DNA of 64,000 nt from Brachypterus glaber (taxonomy: Eukaryota > Arthropoda > Insecta > Coleoptera > Kateretidae), in the NCBI GenBank assembly GCA_958510825.1, contig OY294054.1:14521390-14585389 (forward strand), read 5' to 3'. This document shows positions 22,199 through 35,122 of this stretch, in pieces (position 1 is the first letter of the stretch; every line of letters starts with the position of its first letter). The notes beneath the pieces were generated by a model. That model made no database searches. It was not told where the DNA came from and saw only the letters and a list, made by a program, of their open reading frames with translations. The translations under genes were made by a program, and so were the position numbers.

Positions 22199-22679
22199 AC
22201 ATACATAAATATCAAACTAGTGTGATATAAGGCGTTTTCTAAAGAACAAAAGAGTGTGCTAAATGTCATTTTCATAAGGGATCGTAGGAAAATATTTAAT
22301 CGTGTTCGGTAAATTAAATACTTGTATCGAAAGTTTAATAGGATTATTTCCTATTATTATATCCATTTTCATATGCAATTATGTATATTAAGTTTCTCTG
22401 AAGCAAGAAATCTTACAATTTAATCAGGTCTTTACTTATTAAGCATGATAATTTTAGAATATGAAGAGCACAATTTTCATAAGGGGGTTAAAAGCCATTA
22501 ACTCGATTTTTTAGGAACACAAATTTGATTTTTTTTGCGGAACTAAAATATTTACAAAAATAATTTAAAATTTAATAGTCATTTCGTAGATATTGTCAAA
22601 GTAATATTCAAAATTTATGAAAAAAGTAAAATTAAAGGTGCTAATTATTTATTTGGTATTATTTATTTTAAATTCAGAT

Positions 22680-22846
22680 TATATCATACTTTTGTAGTGT
22701 ACTTTCTAGGCGTATTTTTTTTCTATTGTTATATTTATTATTATTTATATTTGTTTTATGTATGTTTAAATTTATATTATGTTATACTTTTGTACAATGG
22801 GGTATCCTGTCAATAAAGAACTTAAGCTTAAACTTAAACTTAAACT
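22680..22846 (+). mobile_element. 3' end of a LINE with a CTTAAA-type tail
   Basis: TTGTACAATGGGGTATCCTG and CAATAAAGAA, an AATAAA polyadenylation signal, are followed by an array of CTTAAA-like hexamers. A 3' UTR ending in AATAAA and a simple-sequence tail is usual for 5'-truncated non-LTR elements. No coding part is left, so the clade is unknown. Confidence 0.55.
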
Positions 22847-23300
22847 ATCTGTTTTACTTATTTGTTTTTTTTTTCTAAAAAAAAGCTGTATAAATGTTCG
22901 GACACCCAGGCGAATATAATTTTTAGTAAATAAAGATATTATCTCAACAATAAATTTCAGTTGTAAACACTAAAGTATAACTGCATTCGTGACAAGACTT
23001 ATCAATAGAAAAAGTATGATGTTACACAGCACATAATTCACTATAATGTTCCTTATTTCAAACAATACCGAAATTTTCTCTAACAAAAAAGCTGTCAAGA
23101 TATGTAATGCTTCGAAAATTAGTATCCACTCTTCGTAAGAAAAAGTTTTTCCAAGGAAAGTCTTGCGTTAGTAAAATAAATTAAATATTTCCACGAAAAA
23201 AGCATCCCGGAAATATTTGTGAATATGATAACTCGAGAACGCTTTGAGCTTCTTTTTTTACCCAAATTCGGCCTGTATATTCGTAAAAGTACTTAAGTGT

Positions 23301-24370
23301 ATAATAATAATAACAATAATAATAATATTTTTATTGCCCAACAGAAAAACCAATTACAGGACAATATTATTTGAAAATTTACAAAATTAAAGTTAAAATT
23401 TAATCAACAATGTAATAAAATATCTAATATTATAACAAATATAACAAATACAAATACAATATACCACTTAAATGGTAGAAATTAAAATCAACATTTTGGT
23501 CAGTACTCTATAACCATACAATTAAATATTCTACTCACTGAATCAAAGTGGATATCACAACTCTTACAATATTTATTAAAACAAAACATCATATTGAAAA
23601 TTGGTTCAGTGCGTAGAGTATTCGTTCTGGCAATTTGATTATAAAAAGTGGTAAAAGTTCTTGTACAATTAACTGGAACGCAAAAATTTAGCTTGGATAA
23701 AATAAATGGAGTCCATTCTACCATTCAATACGTAGCATAGCATTTTAACACTGGTTATTGTTCTGCCAAGTTCTAGGGATTGATACTCAAATTGAGACAT
23801 TAGGATGTCATAATCATAACCTCTGGCTGGATATATACCAAATACTTTAAAATATAAACACTTAAGAAACTTTTTTTGCACTTTCTCTACCTGTTGTCAG
23901 TGAACTTCATAAAACGGATTCCAAATGGTACAACAATATTCCAGTCTAGAGCGAACAAAAGAGTTGTAAAGAGTCTTTAAAGCAAGTACACTGGTAAATT
24001 TACAACAATTTCTCATTATAAAACCATACATTTTTAATGAGGCTGATACAATATTATCTAAATGTTCTCTGATTAAATAAAATCACTAGAAAATGTGACA
24101 CCCAAATCTTTAATGGAATATACTCTCTCCAAGGACGAAGAACTTATTGAGTAATTATAAAGTATTGGGTTTCAATTAATTTACTAAAATCATCTATGAA
24201 TAATAAAAAAAGCAAAGGTCCAAGGTTAGAACCTTGGGGTACCCCTGACATTGCTAGAAATAGATCAGAACCAAATCCATTATAAATATATCTATCTAAC
24301 AAATATGACAAAAAAAGCCTTACTAGTCTGCTACTAAAACCATATCTCTGTTTAAGTTTTTTAATAATAA
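23301..24370 (-). mobile_element. 5'-truncated LINE with TAA tail, minus strand
   Basis: The TAA-type tail (23301-23327 on plus) marks the 3' end on the minus strand. The element carries 3' UTR, ORF2 C-terminus and part of the reverse transcriptase, then stops at about 24370, in the usual manner of truncated reverse transcription. Several stops and a deletion show inactivity. Confidence 0.85.
23500..24360 (-). pseudogene. Reverse transcriptase (LINE ORF2) remnant
   Basis: On the minus strand the frame reads YGFSSRLVRLFLSYL, then MSGVPQGSNLGPLLF and FIDDF (about 24187-24249). These are reverse transcriptase motif B and its downstream block in jockey/CR1/I-type LINEs. The sequence then jumps to YSIKDLGVTFSSDF, so the segment that should hold the catalytic (Y/F)ADD motif is deleted. 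Further on, VRSRLEYCCTIWNPFY and a VQKKFLKCLYF block match the conserved C-terminal part of these proteins. In-frame stops are scattered through it. It is a dead fragment. Confidence 0.88.
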
Positions 24371-24558
24371 TATTATAATATATTAAAATAAATAGTTTGG
24401 TTTTAAATACTTTTTATATAGGTATTTTAAATTTTGAAAAATGTAATTTCATTCCAATTTTCTAATGAATAATAAAGAAACGCGGGGGGTTCTGTGCTGT
24501 AAATGTTTCTACTAAACCCACTTACTTTTTTAATTTTCTCGAATAAAGGTTTTTTTAT

Positions 24559-24892
24559 ACAGGGTGATTTAGATTGAAAAAGAATATTATAACAGTCAAT
24601 AAGTCCCAACAAGCTACAAGTATGCAGTTATACTATTATTTAATGTAACATGCAAAGAGTAAATTTCGTAGGGCGAGCAAAATGGGGGGTGCATGTTAAT
24701 TTTTTATCAAAACCTTTTTATTCATTATTTTTAAACGTTTTTTCCGAAGGTGTTTCTATTGAGATAAGGGTATTTTTTAGCACAGTAGAGCATATCGTGC
24801 CCTTAAAAGCATTTTTACTTAGCAGGTTTTTCGTATTTTTTTATGTAGTATCACCCCTTAAAATACTGAAACCCATTTCTGAATCACCCTGT
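24559..24892. mobile_element. CAGGGTGATT-type MITE, 334 bp
   Basis: The ends are ACAGGGTGATTTAGA and TCTGAATCACCCTGT, imperfect reverse complements. The interior has the phrase GGGCGAGCAAAATGGGGGG, also found in modified form in the foldback family. The 95-codon plus-strand frame across it is not protein-like. Confidence 0.7.
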
Positions 24893-25295
24893 ATATATTT
24901 TTTTATAACAACTTCAAAATCTGTTTTCCTACAGTAATTTGATTTATTATGAAAATCCATGACCTGGTTACACTTTTTTTATTATATCAACATCACTCCG
25001 AAAATATCTGATTTTGACAGCTTAAATCACAGTTTGATATTTAGGCATAATTAATCTTAATAAATATGAAATTTTAATACATTTTTATTTATATTAAAAC
25101 CGCATTAAAAATGCGTTTTCATTTAATTTCATTTTAATCAAATTTATTAGCAATACGTGAAAGAAATTTTAAGCAATTATACCAAGCATTTAAAATAAAA
25201 AAACATGGCAAGTCTACACGAAACAGCAGTTGTGTGATTTCACATAACATTTGTGAGTTTACGTACATTTATTTAATAATAAGAATTATAGGTAT

Positions 25296-25690
25296 ACAGG
25301 GCGATTCAAAAATAAGGTACAAAATTTTAAGGGAAGATTCTACGTCCAAAAATATGAAAAAAAGTTTCTATAAAGGTTTCTCCGGAGATGAGCCCTAAGG
25401 GTGCATCTAAAGAGTTGTCTTTATTTAATATCTCTCGGACCCTATGAACCACAGTACCACATTTTTGCACAAACCATTTATATAGTTTATCATTTTATGT
25501 AATTTTGGTGGTAATTTTAACGAGGGACGTGCAAAATGGGGGGGCGATGTTACTTTTTTACCCCAAACTTTTTTATCTGTATATTTTTTGCCAATTTCTC
25601 AATAAAATAAGAACCTTTAATTAAAAATACATAAAAAAGGTACTCTTTATGTAACACCAGGGCTAACCGTTTTCGAGAAAATTGCAATTT
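25296..25690 (+). mobile_element. Half of a foldback element just upstream of the Ig exon
   Basis: It starts ACAGGGCGATTCAAAAATAA and runs through blocks shared with the 3.9- and 30.9-kb foldbacks: GATTCTACGTCC, GAGCCCTAAGGG, TTTATTTAATATCTC, AATGGGGGGGC and TAACCGTTTTCGAGAAAA. The second half is missing. The Ig exon's acceptor follows 170 bp later, so the fragment sits in the intron. Confidence 0.7.
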
Positions 25691-25862
25691 CAATTTTTTT
25701 TAATGGGGTTTTACAAGTTTGCAATTTTAGAATTCCAGTTAACAAAAAAAAAACGTTTGGCGTTAGCTAATCTAGAAATTAAGATATCATATTTTTTTGT
25801 AATTAAGCCGGAGCAAAAAAATGCTTTGTCCCCCTTAACTTATCTATTTGTTTTTGTTACAG

Positions 25863-26171
25863 ATCTGTCCCATCTCCACACCGAAATCATATCTGTCGAC
25901 GCGGGGGACAACCGGTCACTCCCGTGTCCAGGTGTCAATGAACAGTCTCTAGTTTCCAACCTCGAGTGGGTCTCGGTAACTAAAGACCAAAAGATTGTGG
26001 AGTATGCCAGTCAAACGACTACCGTTTGGGATGACGACCGCCGCATATCGCTTTTGCTTAGCAATTATGCTCTGGACTTTCATCCCAGCGAGGCTGACGA
26101 TAGCGGAGACTACATTTGCCTGGTTAACAGTAGGCCAAAACCAGATGGGATCATTAGATTCATAGTCAGGG
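25863..26171 (+). CDS. Intact immunoglobulin-domain exon (phase 1-1)
   Basis: This is an internal exon of a multi-Ig protein, probably secreted or at the cell surface and involved in adhesion or recognition. That role is inferred from the domain. The acceptor is TTTTTGTTACAG with a pyrimidine tract and a CTTAACT-like branch site, and the donor is GTAAGT at 26172. The 309-bp exon begins and ends in phase 1, the symmetric form typical of shuffled Ig exons. Its 103 codons carry the B-strand cysteine (RSLPCPG), the C-strand tryptophan (LEWVSV), a WDDDRRISLLLSNYAL stretch and the F-strand DSGDYICLVNSRP. No start codon, signal peptide or membrane segment belongs to it, since the open frame extending upstream is intron. 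Neighbouring exons of comparable quality are not in the window. The protein family (borderless-, turtle-, hemicentin- or Dscam-like are possibilities) is not established. Codon use is more GC-rich than the surroundings, supporting selection. Confidence 0.88.
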
Positions 26172-26231
26172 GTAAGTTATTTTTACATACCATAAAGAAA
26201 AAAGTGAAATTAAGATGATATATTGATAGAA

Positions 26232-26300
26232 AATACTTTAATTTTTGTTAAAAACACTATAGTTTTTTAAAGTCACGTACTTTAATATTTAAGGATGGAC
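26232..26300. mobile_element. Short fragment of the AAAGTAC/CAGTTTAC MITE family
   Basis: CTTTAATTTTTGTTAAAAAC, AAGTCACGTACTTTAATAT and TTAAGGATGGAC match the family seen at 6.3, 40.3, 43.5, 46.1 and 57.6 kb. It is truncated on both sides and lies between the intact Ig exon and the first remnant. Confidence 0.75.
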
Positions 26301-26319
26301 TTTTTAGAGTATTGCTTAT

Positions 26320-26382
26320 TATCCCAGCGAGGCCAACGATGGAGGAGACCAGATTTTCCTGGTTGAAAGTAGGGCAAAGTCA
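26320..26382 (+). pseudogene. Ig exon remnant 1 (3' part)
   Basis: TATCCCAGCGAGGCCAACGA and AGATTTTCCTGGTTGAAAGT match the region of the intact exon encoding HPSEADDSGDYICLVNSRP. The Tyr-x-Cys is replaced and the donor is lost. There is no 5' half next to it, where a MITE fragment begins instead. It is a dead paralogous exon copy. Confidence 0.75.
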
Positions 26383-26416
26383 TAAAATTAACAATATTTT
26401 ATTACGAAAATATAAG

Positions 26417-26896
26417 TTTCTAGGTAAAAAAAAATAGATAAACATGAAATTTTAAAGCATACTTATAATTAATTGCCTTAAAAAACTGTAACATCAAACA
26501 AAACCGTTATTTTATACACAGTTTAAATTAGCAACACAGGTATACCACTACAAAAAGGGTCTTGGAATGGCCTTGAAGGGAAGTGAGGTGACAGTCTCCT
26601 GCCCAATTACCTTTTGGGATATGATTTCCGTATATCCCTTTTGCTTGTACTTGTGCTTTCTAGGTAAAAAAAAATAGATAAACATGAAATTTTAAAGCAT
26701 ACTTATAATTAATTGCCTTAAAAAACTGTAACATCAAACAAAACCGTTATTTTATACACAGTTGAAATTAGCAACACAGGTATACCACTACAAAAAGGGT
26801 CTTGTAATGGCCTTGAAGGGAAGTGAGGTGACAGTCTCCTGCCCAATTACCTTTTGGGATATGATTTCCGTATATCCCTTTTGCTTGTACTTGTGC
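26417..26896 (+). repeat. 240-bp tandem duplication
   Basis: The unit 26417-26656 is followed directly by 26657-26896. By eye the two differ at about two positions (around 26524/26764 and 26565/26805), so the duplication is recent. Each unit contains an Ig-exon remnant, listed separately. Confidence 0.9.
26540..26656 (+). pseudogene. Ig exon remnant 2a
   Basis: One frame reads ALKGSEVTVSCPITFWDM. GSEVTVSCP is a standard Ig B strand with its cysteine. The DNA after it (TTTTGGGATATGATTTCCGT and TCCCTTTTGCTT) matches the VWDDDRRISLLL part of the intact exon. The middle, including the C-strand Trp, is deleted, and the reading frame does not fit a phase-1 acceptor at the CAG before 26540. It is therefore decayed. 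Confidence 0.7.
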
Positions 26897-26931
26897 TTTT
26901 GACTTTGTACCTCCAGCAGGGGAGAAAGGGG
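26780..26931 (+). pseudogene. Ig exon remnant 2b
   Basis: This is the second copy from the 240-bp duplication. It extends further into exon-like DNA: GACTTTGTACCTCCAGCAGG corresponds to the intact exon's GACTTTCATCCCAGCGAGG. It is interrupted as in copy 2a and has no donor. Confidence 0.7.
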
Positions 26932-28039
26932 TAGTAACAGCACTTTATGGAAAAGTTAAAAAATATAATTATGTAGTTTTAATTAAATTCGACAAAAATA
27001 GTGATATTTTTTTTTAATATAAAAGTATTATTTTATACAAATGAAGATTACAAAAATAAATAAAAAAAAAATTCATTTAGTTACACAAATAAGAATATGA
27101 AGATAAATTTTCAGAAATAATAAGGGTTTAAAAAAAAACCTTCAATATACATTTTAAATAGAATAGATACATCTAAAAGAGGGTGGCTAATTCCACACAA
27201 ATCAAACCGGCTTTTACAGCTTTTTATCCAAATAAAAATTGGAATAAATGATTTTCCATTTCCATTGAATAGTGAATGTTTAATTTTTAATGTTATCTAA
27301 AATGCATCCTTTTAGAAAAGTAATAAAAAATGCATATTTTTAATTAATGTAAAATAAAGGTATATAATTTCCATACTAAACGATATTTCTAGAAATTAAA
27401 AATGTCTACCACACAAAGTAATTTTAGATTTATTTAAAAACTGCTGCCAATAAAATAATATATTCCCCATAGTTCATTTTCACAATACAAAATAAAATGC
27501 AAAAAATCGAAAAAAAAAAGAAAAAATGTGTATATTTCAATACTTTTATCTATAGAAAAAATATTAAAGTAATTATAATAAATTACTTTACAAAGAAAAA
27601 AATTCAAAATAAAATATTTTAATTGTTTTTAAAGGAAATAATCAAAATAAGTTTTTTTTCAAAAATACATTTTAGAAAATTATTTACATTTCAAAATCTA
27701 ATGTGTCTGGAAAATGTAAAAAAATAAGATTTCTAAAACTTTTCGCCTGCGGTGCTACACTTGATAACCAATAAGTGATATTACAATTTTAATTAACAGA
27801 TTTATAAGATTATTTACATGTCTACAAGTTCTGATGTGTCTGGAAAATGCCAAAAACTTAAGATTTCATGATTTCCTTTTCTGTTTGAAGTTTTTTTTTA
27901 ATAAAACTTTGAAAATTCTAATCAATTGCCTGCAGCACTAAACTTGCTTACCAATATTGCCAGAAAGTCTGGCTACACCCTTGTTTGTCACTTGACAAAA
28001 ACCTTTTATTGATACCTACTGTAGGAAAGCTGAATATGC
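26932..28039. other. AT-rich intron-like spacer
   Basis: Very AT-rich with poly(A) runs and no repeat shared with the window. It separates Ig remnants 2b and 3. Confidence 0.4.
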
Positions 28040-28113
28040 TTGCCACCGTAAGAAATATATTGGGCCGTGCCAGGCTCAGCCCCTCCAAGAAAAATCCTGG
28101 GTGCGCCACTGAT
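28040..28113 (-). mobile_element. hAT-like element end
   Basis: On the minus strand it begins CAGTGGCGCACCCAGGATTT and continues GGAGGGGCTGAGCC. CAGTGGCG(G/T)A-type termini followed by CCAGGATTTT are characteristic of hAT-superfamily MITEs in insects. The other end is not identified. Confidence 0.5.
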
Positions 28114-28422
28114 ATTAAAACACATGCAACATTAATCTGTATACAAAATGTCCAAACATTGTTGTGTAAAGTCAACCAAAAAGTCCAAACTAATTAAGTT
28201 ACAGCATTTTAGAGAGCGAATTAATTAGATCCACGCACAGTGATTTTAAAAAAATCCAACGCAGGTTGCAATCTCAACTAAACGGCGGACGGTTTTTCAC
28301 AGTTGTATTACGATATGGTGCAAATGGTTTGTTTTTTTAAATAACTAATAATATTTTAGATATTTAAATGCACGGAATTACCCGTTGCGGGGTATTTCCC
28401 CCCTTTCTCCTATACTATACAC

Positions 28423-28487
28423 TGGACTTCATTTGTCTAGTCAACAATAGACCAAACCAGATGATATCATTAGACTCATTGTCAGGG
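28423..28487 (+). pseudogene. Ig exon remnant 3 with preserved splice donor
   Basis: GGACTTCATTTGTCTAGTCA and the following bases match the end of the intact exon. The frame reads DFICLVNNRP before a small deletion shifts it. The donor (GTCAGGG|GTAAGT) is identical to that of the intact exon, phase 1. Upstream exon sequence is lost. Confidence 0.82.
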
Positions 28488-30698
28488 GTAAGTGTACATA
28501 ATTTCGCAATGTATAATCATCATCAAGCGCCCTTTCAGCAATAATATGGATATAATTATTGCTATAGTAAGATATAATACAAGCGCCACCTATTTGGAAC
28601 AACAAAAATTATTATTTATTTCCCATCTAACAAGTTCATTGCTACCCTGCTGAAAATGTCCTATAAAATGTGTAAAATGATGTACTAACCGGACATAAAA
28701 CTACACTTTATCAGCTTTTGTTTGGTTAATGTACCGTTTTACCTATATTTTTACCTGAGATTTTCTACTCTATATTTTAAACACACACAGAGAAATTATA
28801 ACTAATTTATTTGACAGGTGCAAAGTTTATGTGCGAATATCCGGAAATCATTTAAAAACATTTAAAAAATCTTAAAAACCTCATAAAAAATCTGTAAAAT
28901 TTCAGTCAATTTCGACAATATTATGCAGAAATCTTATAGAAAAGCTTGAAGATCTTATTTTATTTGTGTAGAAAACCTCGAAAGTCAAAGATACGAATAT
29001 TTTTTATGATCAATTTTAATAAAAAAATAATTGTGGTAAAATTTTTTTTTGGTCAACATTTTTTTGAACAATTTTTTTTGTAAAAAAAATGTTAAAAGCG
29101 TAGCTTTAACCGTTAGCTTTTTGACTTCTAGTTTTTAAATAAGCAAAATGATTTTTTGTCGACCTTTTCAACAACAAATTTTCTTTTGTAAAACTTGAAC
29201 TATAGGAGAAAGTTTTGTAAAGTTGGCAGAAGTATTTTTATGTAGCAGAATCAAATTAAGGTTAAAAAGTCCAGCATATTCAGAAAAGCATTTCCCTATC
29301 AAAACGTTTTAAACCTCGTGGGATTTAAAAATTTCCGGAAAATATCAATATCTTGGAGATATCCAGAAATGCGAATCAGTGCCAGTCTGGCTCATCGAAG
29401 ATTGCAGGGAGATTTGTAGGGAGATTTGTAGGGAACTTCGTTACTGCTAATACCCAAGTAAAACTATAATTCGGCCCGTAACCCCAAACTAGGCCCCATT
29501 ATTTACCAAGTTAAACTTTTGATCGAAGTTTCAAAGTGATAAACAGTAGGGAGCCAAGTCAAAATTAAAAAATGCATTTTTTTAGGGTCCCACCCCCTAT
29601 AAATGTTCATTTAGGTCAAAAACCAACCCTCAATTTTTTGAGAGAGAAAACAGACTTTTTATTACTATTTAAATATAAAAACGTTGAACAAGCGATTTTA
29701 GGAACGGAAATTATTTTTGAATAATAAGGGAATATTCAAAAAAAAAAATACCGTTTTACATGAAAAAATGGCTTTTCCAGGGTAAAAACATTGTAAAAAT
29801 TGACGTATGAAGCTTATTTATGCTACAAAAAAGGTTACTTAGAATTTTTTCTCATGGGTCATTTTTTTTAGAAATTCATTGATAAGTACCAGTTTATTTT
29901 TTTAATAAAAAGAACAGGAAGTCCAAAAAAAATCACAAATCCTATAAAATGTAAAAAAAAATCACGTTATTTCGATAAAAGGATGATATTTGGCCAAAAA
30001 GCATGTATTTGTATAATTGCTTTGAAATGAGTTTATTTTTATAACTGGGCGTTTCGATTTTTTTTCAGATTTTTAAAAATAAACGTCATATATTGTTTTT
30101 GAAAAAAATATATATAATGGGTTTTATTACATAATATAATATACTACAAGGCATTTTAAAAACATTTTTTATTTATTTGCTACAAAATTGATATTTTATT
30201 GCAATTGGATTGAGCAACTTTTTTGGGCTTCTAGCTACTAAAGGAACCAGATCCAGCACCAGGTGATTTATAATATTAAATATATAGCCTGATTAGAATT
30301 CAGACAGGGTAAAGTAAAGTAAGAAATTACGTAAAAAAATTAGGGTTTCAAAAATAAAGCAGGTATTGATTAAAAAATATATAAATTTAAAAGTAGTAAA
30401 AATTGTTGTAAAAGTATTTACTGGACATAAATGCTTTAAAAATGATGTGTAAAATATATTTAATTATTCTGAAAAATTATTAGATTACGTGAATTTCAAT
30501 TTTTCCTCTAAAAACATATTTATTTTTCTTTTACCAAATTATCTTCATATAATTTTTAATTATCGGAAAAAAATACGGCCCTAAAATTAATGGAAATTAA
30601 TTTTTAGGCTACATGGTCCGATAGTTTAGTTTAATTTATCGTTCAAAGATATTTAATTGGTTGAGAAATTTATTCTATTACATAGAAAAAACGGATTC
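28488..30698. other. AT-rich intron-like spacer
   Basis: No shared repeats except a short GGGAGATTTGTA duplication at about 29407-29432. There are many A/T runs and no protein-like frame. Confidence 0.4.
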
Positions 30699-30908
30699 CT
30701 TGAACCAAGGACACGTGTATTTGTATATGTTCAAAGCCATATTCTCTTGTTTCAAGGCTGGCATTTTCTTGAACCAAAGTCAATGTCCTTGAATGAAGAG
30801 TACGGGTTTTGGAATAAAAATACATGCTCTTTATTCAAGGACATTGACTTTGGTTCAAGAAAATGCCAGCCTTGAAACATATCCAAAGACACGTGTCCTT
30901 GGTTCAAG
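30699..30908. mobile_element. 210-bp palindromic MITE with perfect 46-bp inner arms
   Basis: The termini CTTGAACCAAGGACACGTGT (30699-30718) and ACACGTGTCCTTGGTTCAAG (30889-30908) are exact reverse complements. Inside, 30749-30794 and 30833-30878 are a further exact 46-bp inverted repeat around a 38-nt loop. Perfect arms suggest recent insertion or ongoing correction. A transcript would form a strong hairpin. Confidence 0.88.
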
Positions 30909-30923
30909 CCATCGCTTTTTTCT

Positions 30924-32100
30924 ACACGGTGTATTTGAAATAGGGTCGGAAATTTTAACAGATGATTCTACATCATAAAATATGGCAAAAAGTTCCAATA
31001 AACATATGTCTAAAAATGCGTCATAAGGGAGCTACGCCCCTTTGAAAGTGGCTAAAAAAAACTGTTTTTATTTAATAACTCAGGAACCCTTTGAGATATA
31101 TCAACGAAGTTTTGCACGTCAACTAATTCTACCAAGGCCCGTTTTTATGCGTTATTTTCGTGTACTTATTTCAACCAGGGGTGTGCGAAACGGGGGGGGC
31201 TTATCAGTTTTTTGTCCCAAACTTTTTTTTGTGTAACTTTTTTGCAATTTTATTTTTGAAATATGATTCCCCAGGTCAAAATACATAAAAAAGGTACTCT
31301 TGTTGTAATACTGTAGGATTAACCGTTTTCGAGAAAAATTCATTTGAAGGTGAAATTCCACGGTTCGAGGACGAAAAATTAAATACTAAAATGTTAAAAA
31401 CCAAAATTTTAATGATGCAGGGCGAATGTACATTAAAAACTAAGAAAAAAGCCTCATATACAGGTACTTCCAAAAATGAATCCTAATGGAGCTATGGTCT
31501 CCTAAATATGCACCATTTTTAAAGGGCTATGGTAGCTTTAAAAGCGTTTTTTCGACCTACATGTATGGAAACTTTTTTTCTTAGTTTTTGATGTATAATA
31601 ACATTGCATCATTAAAATTTTGGTTTTCGACATTTTAGTATTTAATTTTTCGTCCTCGAACCGTGAATTTTCACCTTCAAATGAACTATTCTCGAAAACG
31701 GTTAATCCTACAGTATTACAACAAGAGTACCTTTTTTATGTATTTTGACCTAATGAATCATATTTCAAAAATAAAATTGCAAAAAAGTTACACAGAAAAA
31801 AGTTTGGGACAAAAAACTGATAAGGTCCCCCCGTTTCGCACACCCCTGGTTTAAATAAGTACGTGAAAATGACATACAAAGATGGGCCTTATTAGGATTA
31901 ATTCACGTGCAAAACCTCGTTAATATATCTCAAAGGGTTCCTGAGTTATTAAATAAAAACCGATTTTTTTAGCCAATTTCAAAGGGGCGTAGCTCCCTTA
32001 TGACGCATTTTTAGACATATGTTTATAGGAACTTTTTGTCATATTTTATCATGTAGAATCACCTGTTAAAATTTCCGACCCTATTTCAAATACACCCTGT
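30924..32100. mobile_element. Foldback element, copy 2, 1177 bp
   Basis: It begins ACACGGTGTATTTGAAATAG and ends CTATTTCAAATACACCCTGT. The halves pair around about 31.5 kb. The order of blocks is as in copy 1 at 3894-5048, including GTGTGCGAAACGGGGGGG and TTAACCGTTTTCGAGAAAA in each arm. Open frames of 63-70 codons recur in both arms and both copies as a consequence of the repeat. It sits only 15 bp from the 210-bp MITE. Confidence 0.85.
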
Positions 32101-33337
32101 ATGTATCATGGGTAGCATACACACAACCTTTTGTAAAAATTAATAAATTATTTGCATAATTTTTAGTGAAATTTGATATTTTATATTGTGACGAAAATAT
32201 AGATTTGAATATAATACTTACATTTTAAACGCGAGGGGAACCAAGATATGTCTTTTTTTTTATTAGAAGACGCAATGTGATTATGAGCTTATAATAGTCG
32301 CAACATAGAAAATTGTATATTACGCACCGAGTACGCGAACCTAGTTTTTAGTGTCCCAGAGTGCTTATTGAAGTGCACTGAAATAGGTTTGCGTCGAGGT
32401 GGGTTTACTATTTTTCCTACGACCTAAACATCCAAAAAACGCAAAAATTGTCTTAAAATTCATTTTAATAATTGACGTTTTGTGTTTGACGTTCACTTGT
32501 TTTCTGACAGCAGATATGTAAAATCAGCTGACTGTCACTTTCCAACATCTGTCATGGCAACGGGTGGAAAATAGGCACTAACTATAGTCGCTTCCAGAGT
32601 TATGAGAGATTTTTTCTAACAGCGATTATTTTTATCTGGCGCGTGTTGAACTGTTAGTCCCATCGGGACGTTGCATAATTTAAGACTCATTTAAACTAAT
32701 GTATTTTTATCCAGTCCACGTGGTGTGATCTAGGCAGTTAACGTTCGACCCTATCCAATCATATTTTACAAAAGATTTAGCCACACCCTAAAGGCATTTG
32801 TAGCAATAAATATTTACTGGAGCGGCTTTAAATTGTTTTATTTGTGTTCTGTGCATCGAGTTACATAAACTAAATACTTATTTAATATAATAAAATTTAA
32901 TTACGTCCCTGTCTCACATTAATCTGTTTTAAATGTAAACATTCTACTATAAATGTGACACCGACTATACTAACTACGTCTTAGGAAAATATATATTAAA
33001 GAGCGAACTGGGAATTGGAAGGAATGTAGGCAAACAGAGTAAGGAATACTGCACAGAAATAACAAAGGATGTATGGTGTCGAATTTGTTAGGGAAATTAA
33101 AGAATTGGCTAGAAATGTGGTGGGATGGAGAACTGATTCAAAATAGTCCTTAGATAACAAAAATAAAAGGTGACGAATTAAAAAAAAAAACGGGAATAAT
33201 GATACACCCTATTGTAGTTATTAATGTACAACAAAGAACTTAAGTTTGCCTATGGCTGTTTATCCACGAATTTGAATATTTTTGTTAGTGTAAATTTTAT
33301 GTATAACCAGCTAAACAGTTGCAAGCACCTTATCAAA
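32101..33337. other. Unclassified spacer with a promoter-like patch
   Basis: 32280-32830 is less AT-rich and contains TTTGACGTTCACTTG, TTTTCTGACAGCAG, ATCAGCTGACTGTCAC and CATCTGTCATGGCAACG. TGACAG/CTGTCA-rich stretches like this are common in the 5' parts of insect transposons, but no element could be outlined. No coding frame is present. Confidence 0.35.
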
Positions 33338-34928
<1,591 letters not shown>

Positions 34929-34940
34929 AACAATGTTTCT

Positions 34941-35019
34941 GAATACGGCGGTAGAGATTATAGTTGGATGGTGAATAGCAGACCCGAATATGATGATATT
35001 GTATGATTTATTGTCAAAG
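34941..35019 (+). pseudogene. Ig exon remnant 4 with splice donor
   Basis: The frame reads EYGGRDYSWMVNSRPEYDD and, after one stop, FIVKG, aligning with DSGDYICLVNSRP and FIVRG of the intact exon. The conserved Tyr-x-Cys has become Tyr-Ser-Trp and a TGA interrupts the end. The donor AAAG|GTAAAT is in phase 1. The GACA MITE ends 12 bp upstream, so the 5' part of the exon is missing or was displaced. Confidence 0.8.
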
Positions 35020-35122
35020 GTAAATTCTCTATTATTATACTCTTCATAGCTCTACAGCTGGAATAGCATTATACGTATTATGTGTATAATGCGTATACAC
35101 ACAGTAAAATGATATGGTGGTA

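Noticed and set aside
25682..25862. Upstream extension of the Ig open frame to an ATG
   Set aside because: This part is AT-rich, contains the pyrimidine tract and splice acceptor of the exon, and abuts a MITE fragment. It is intron.
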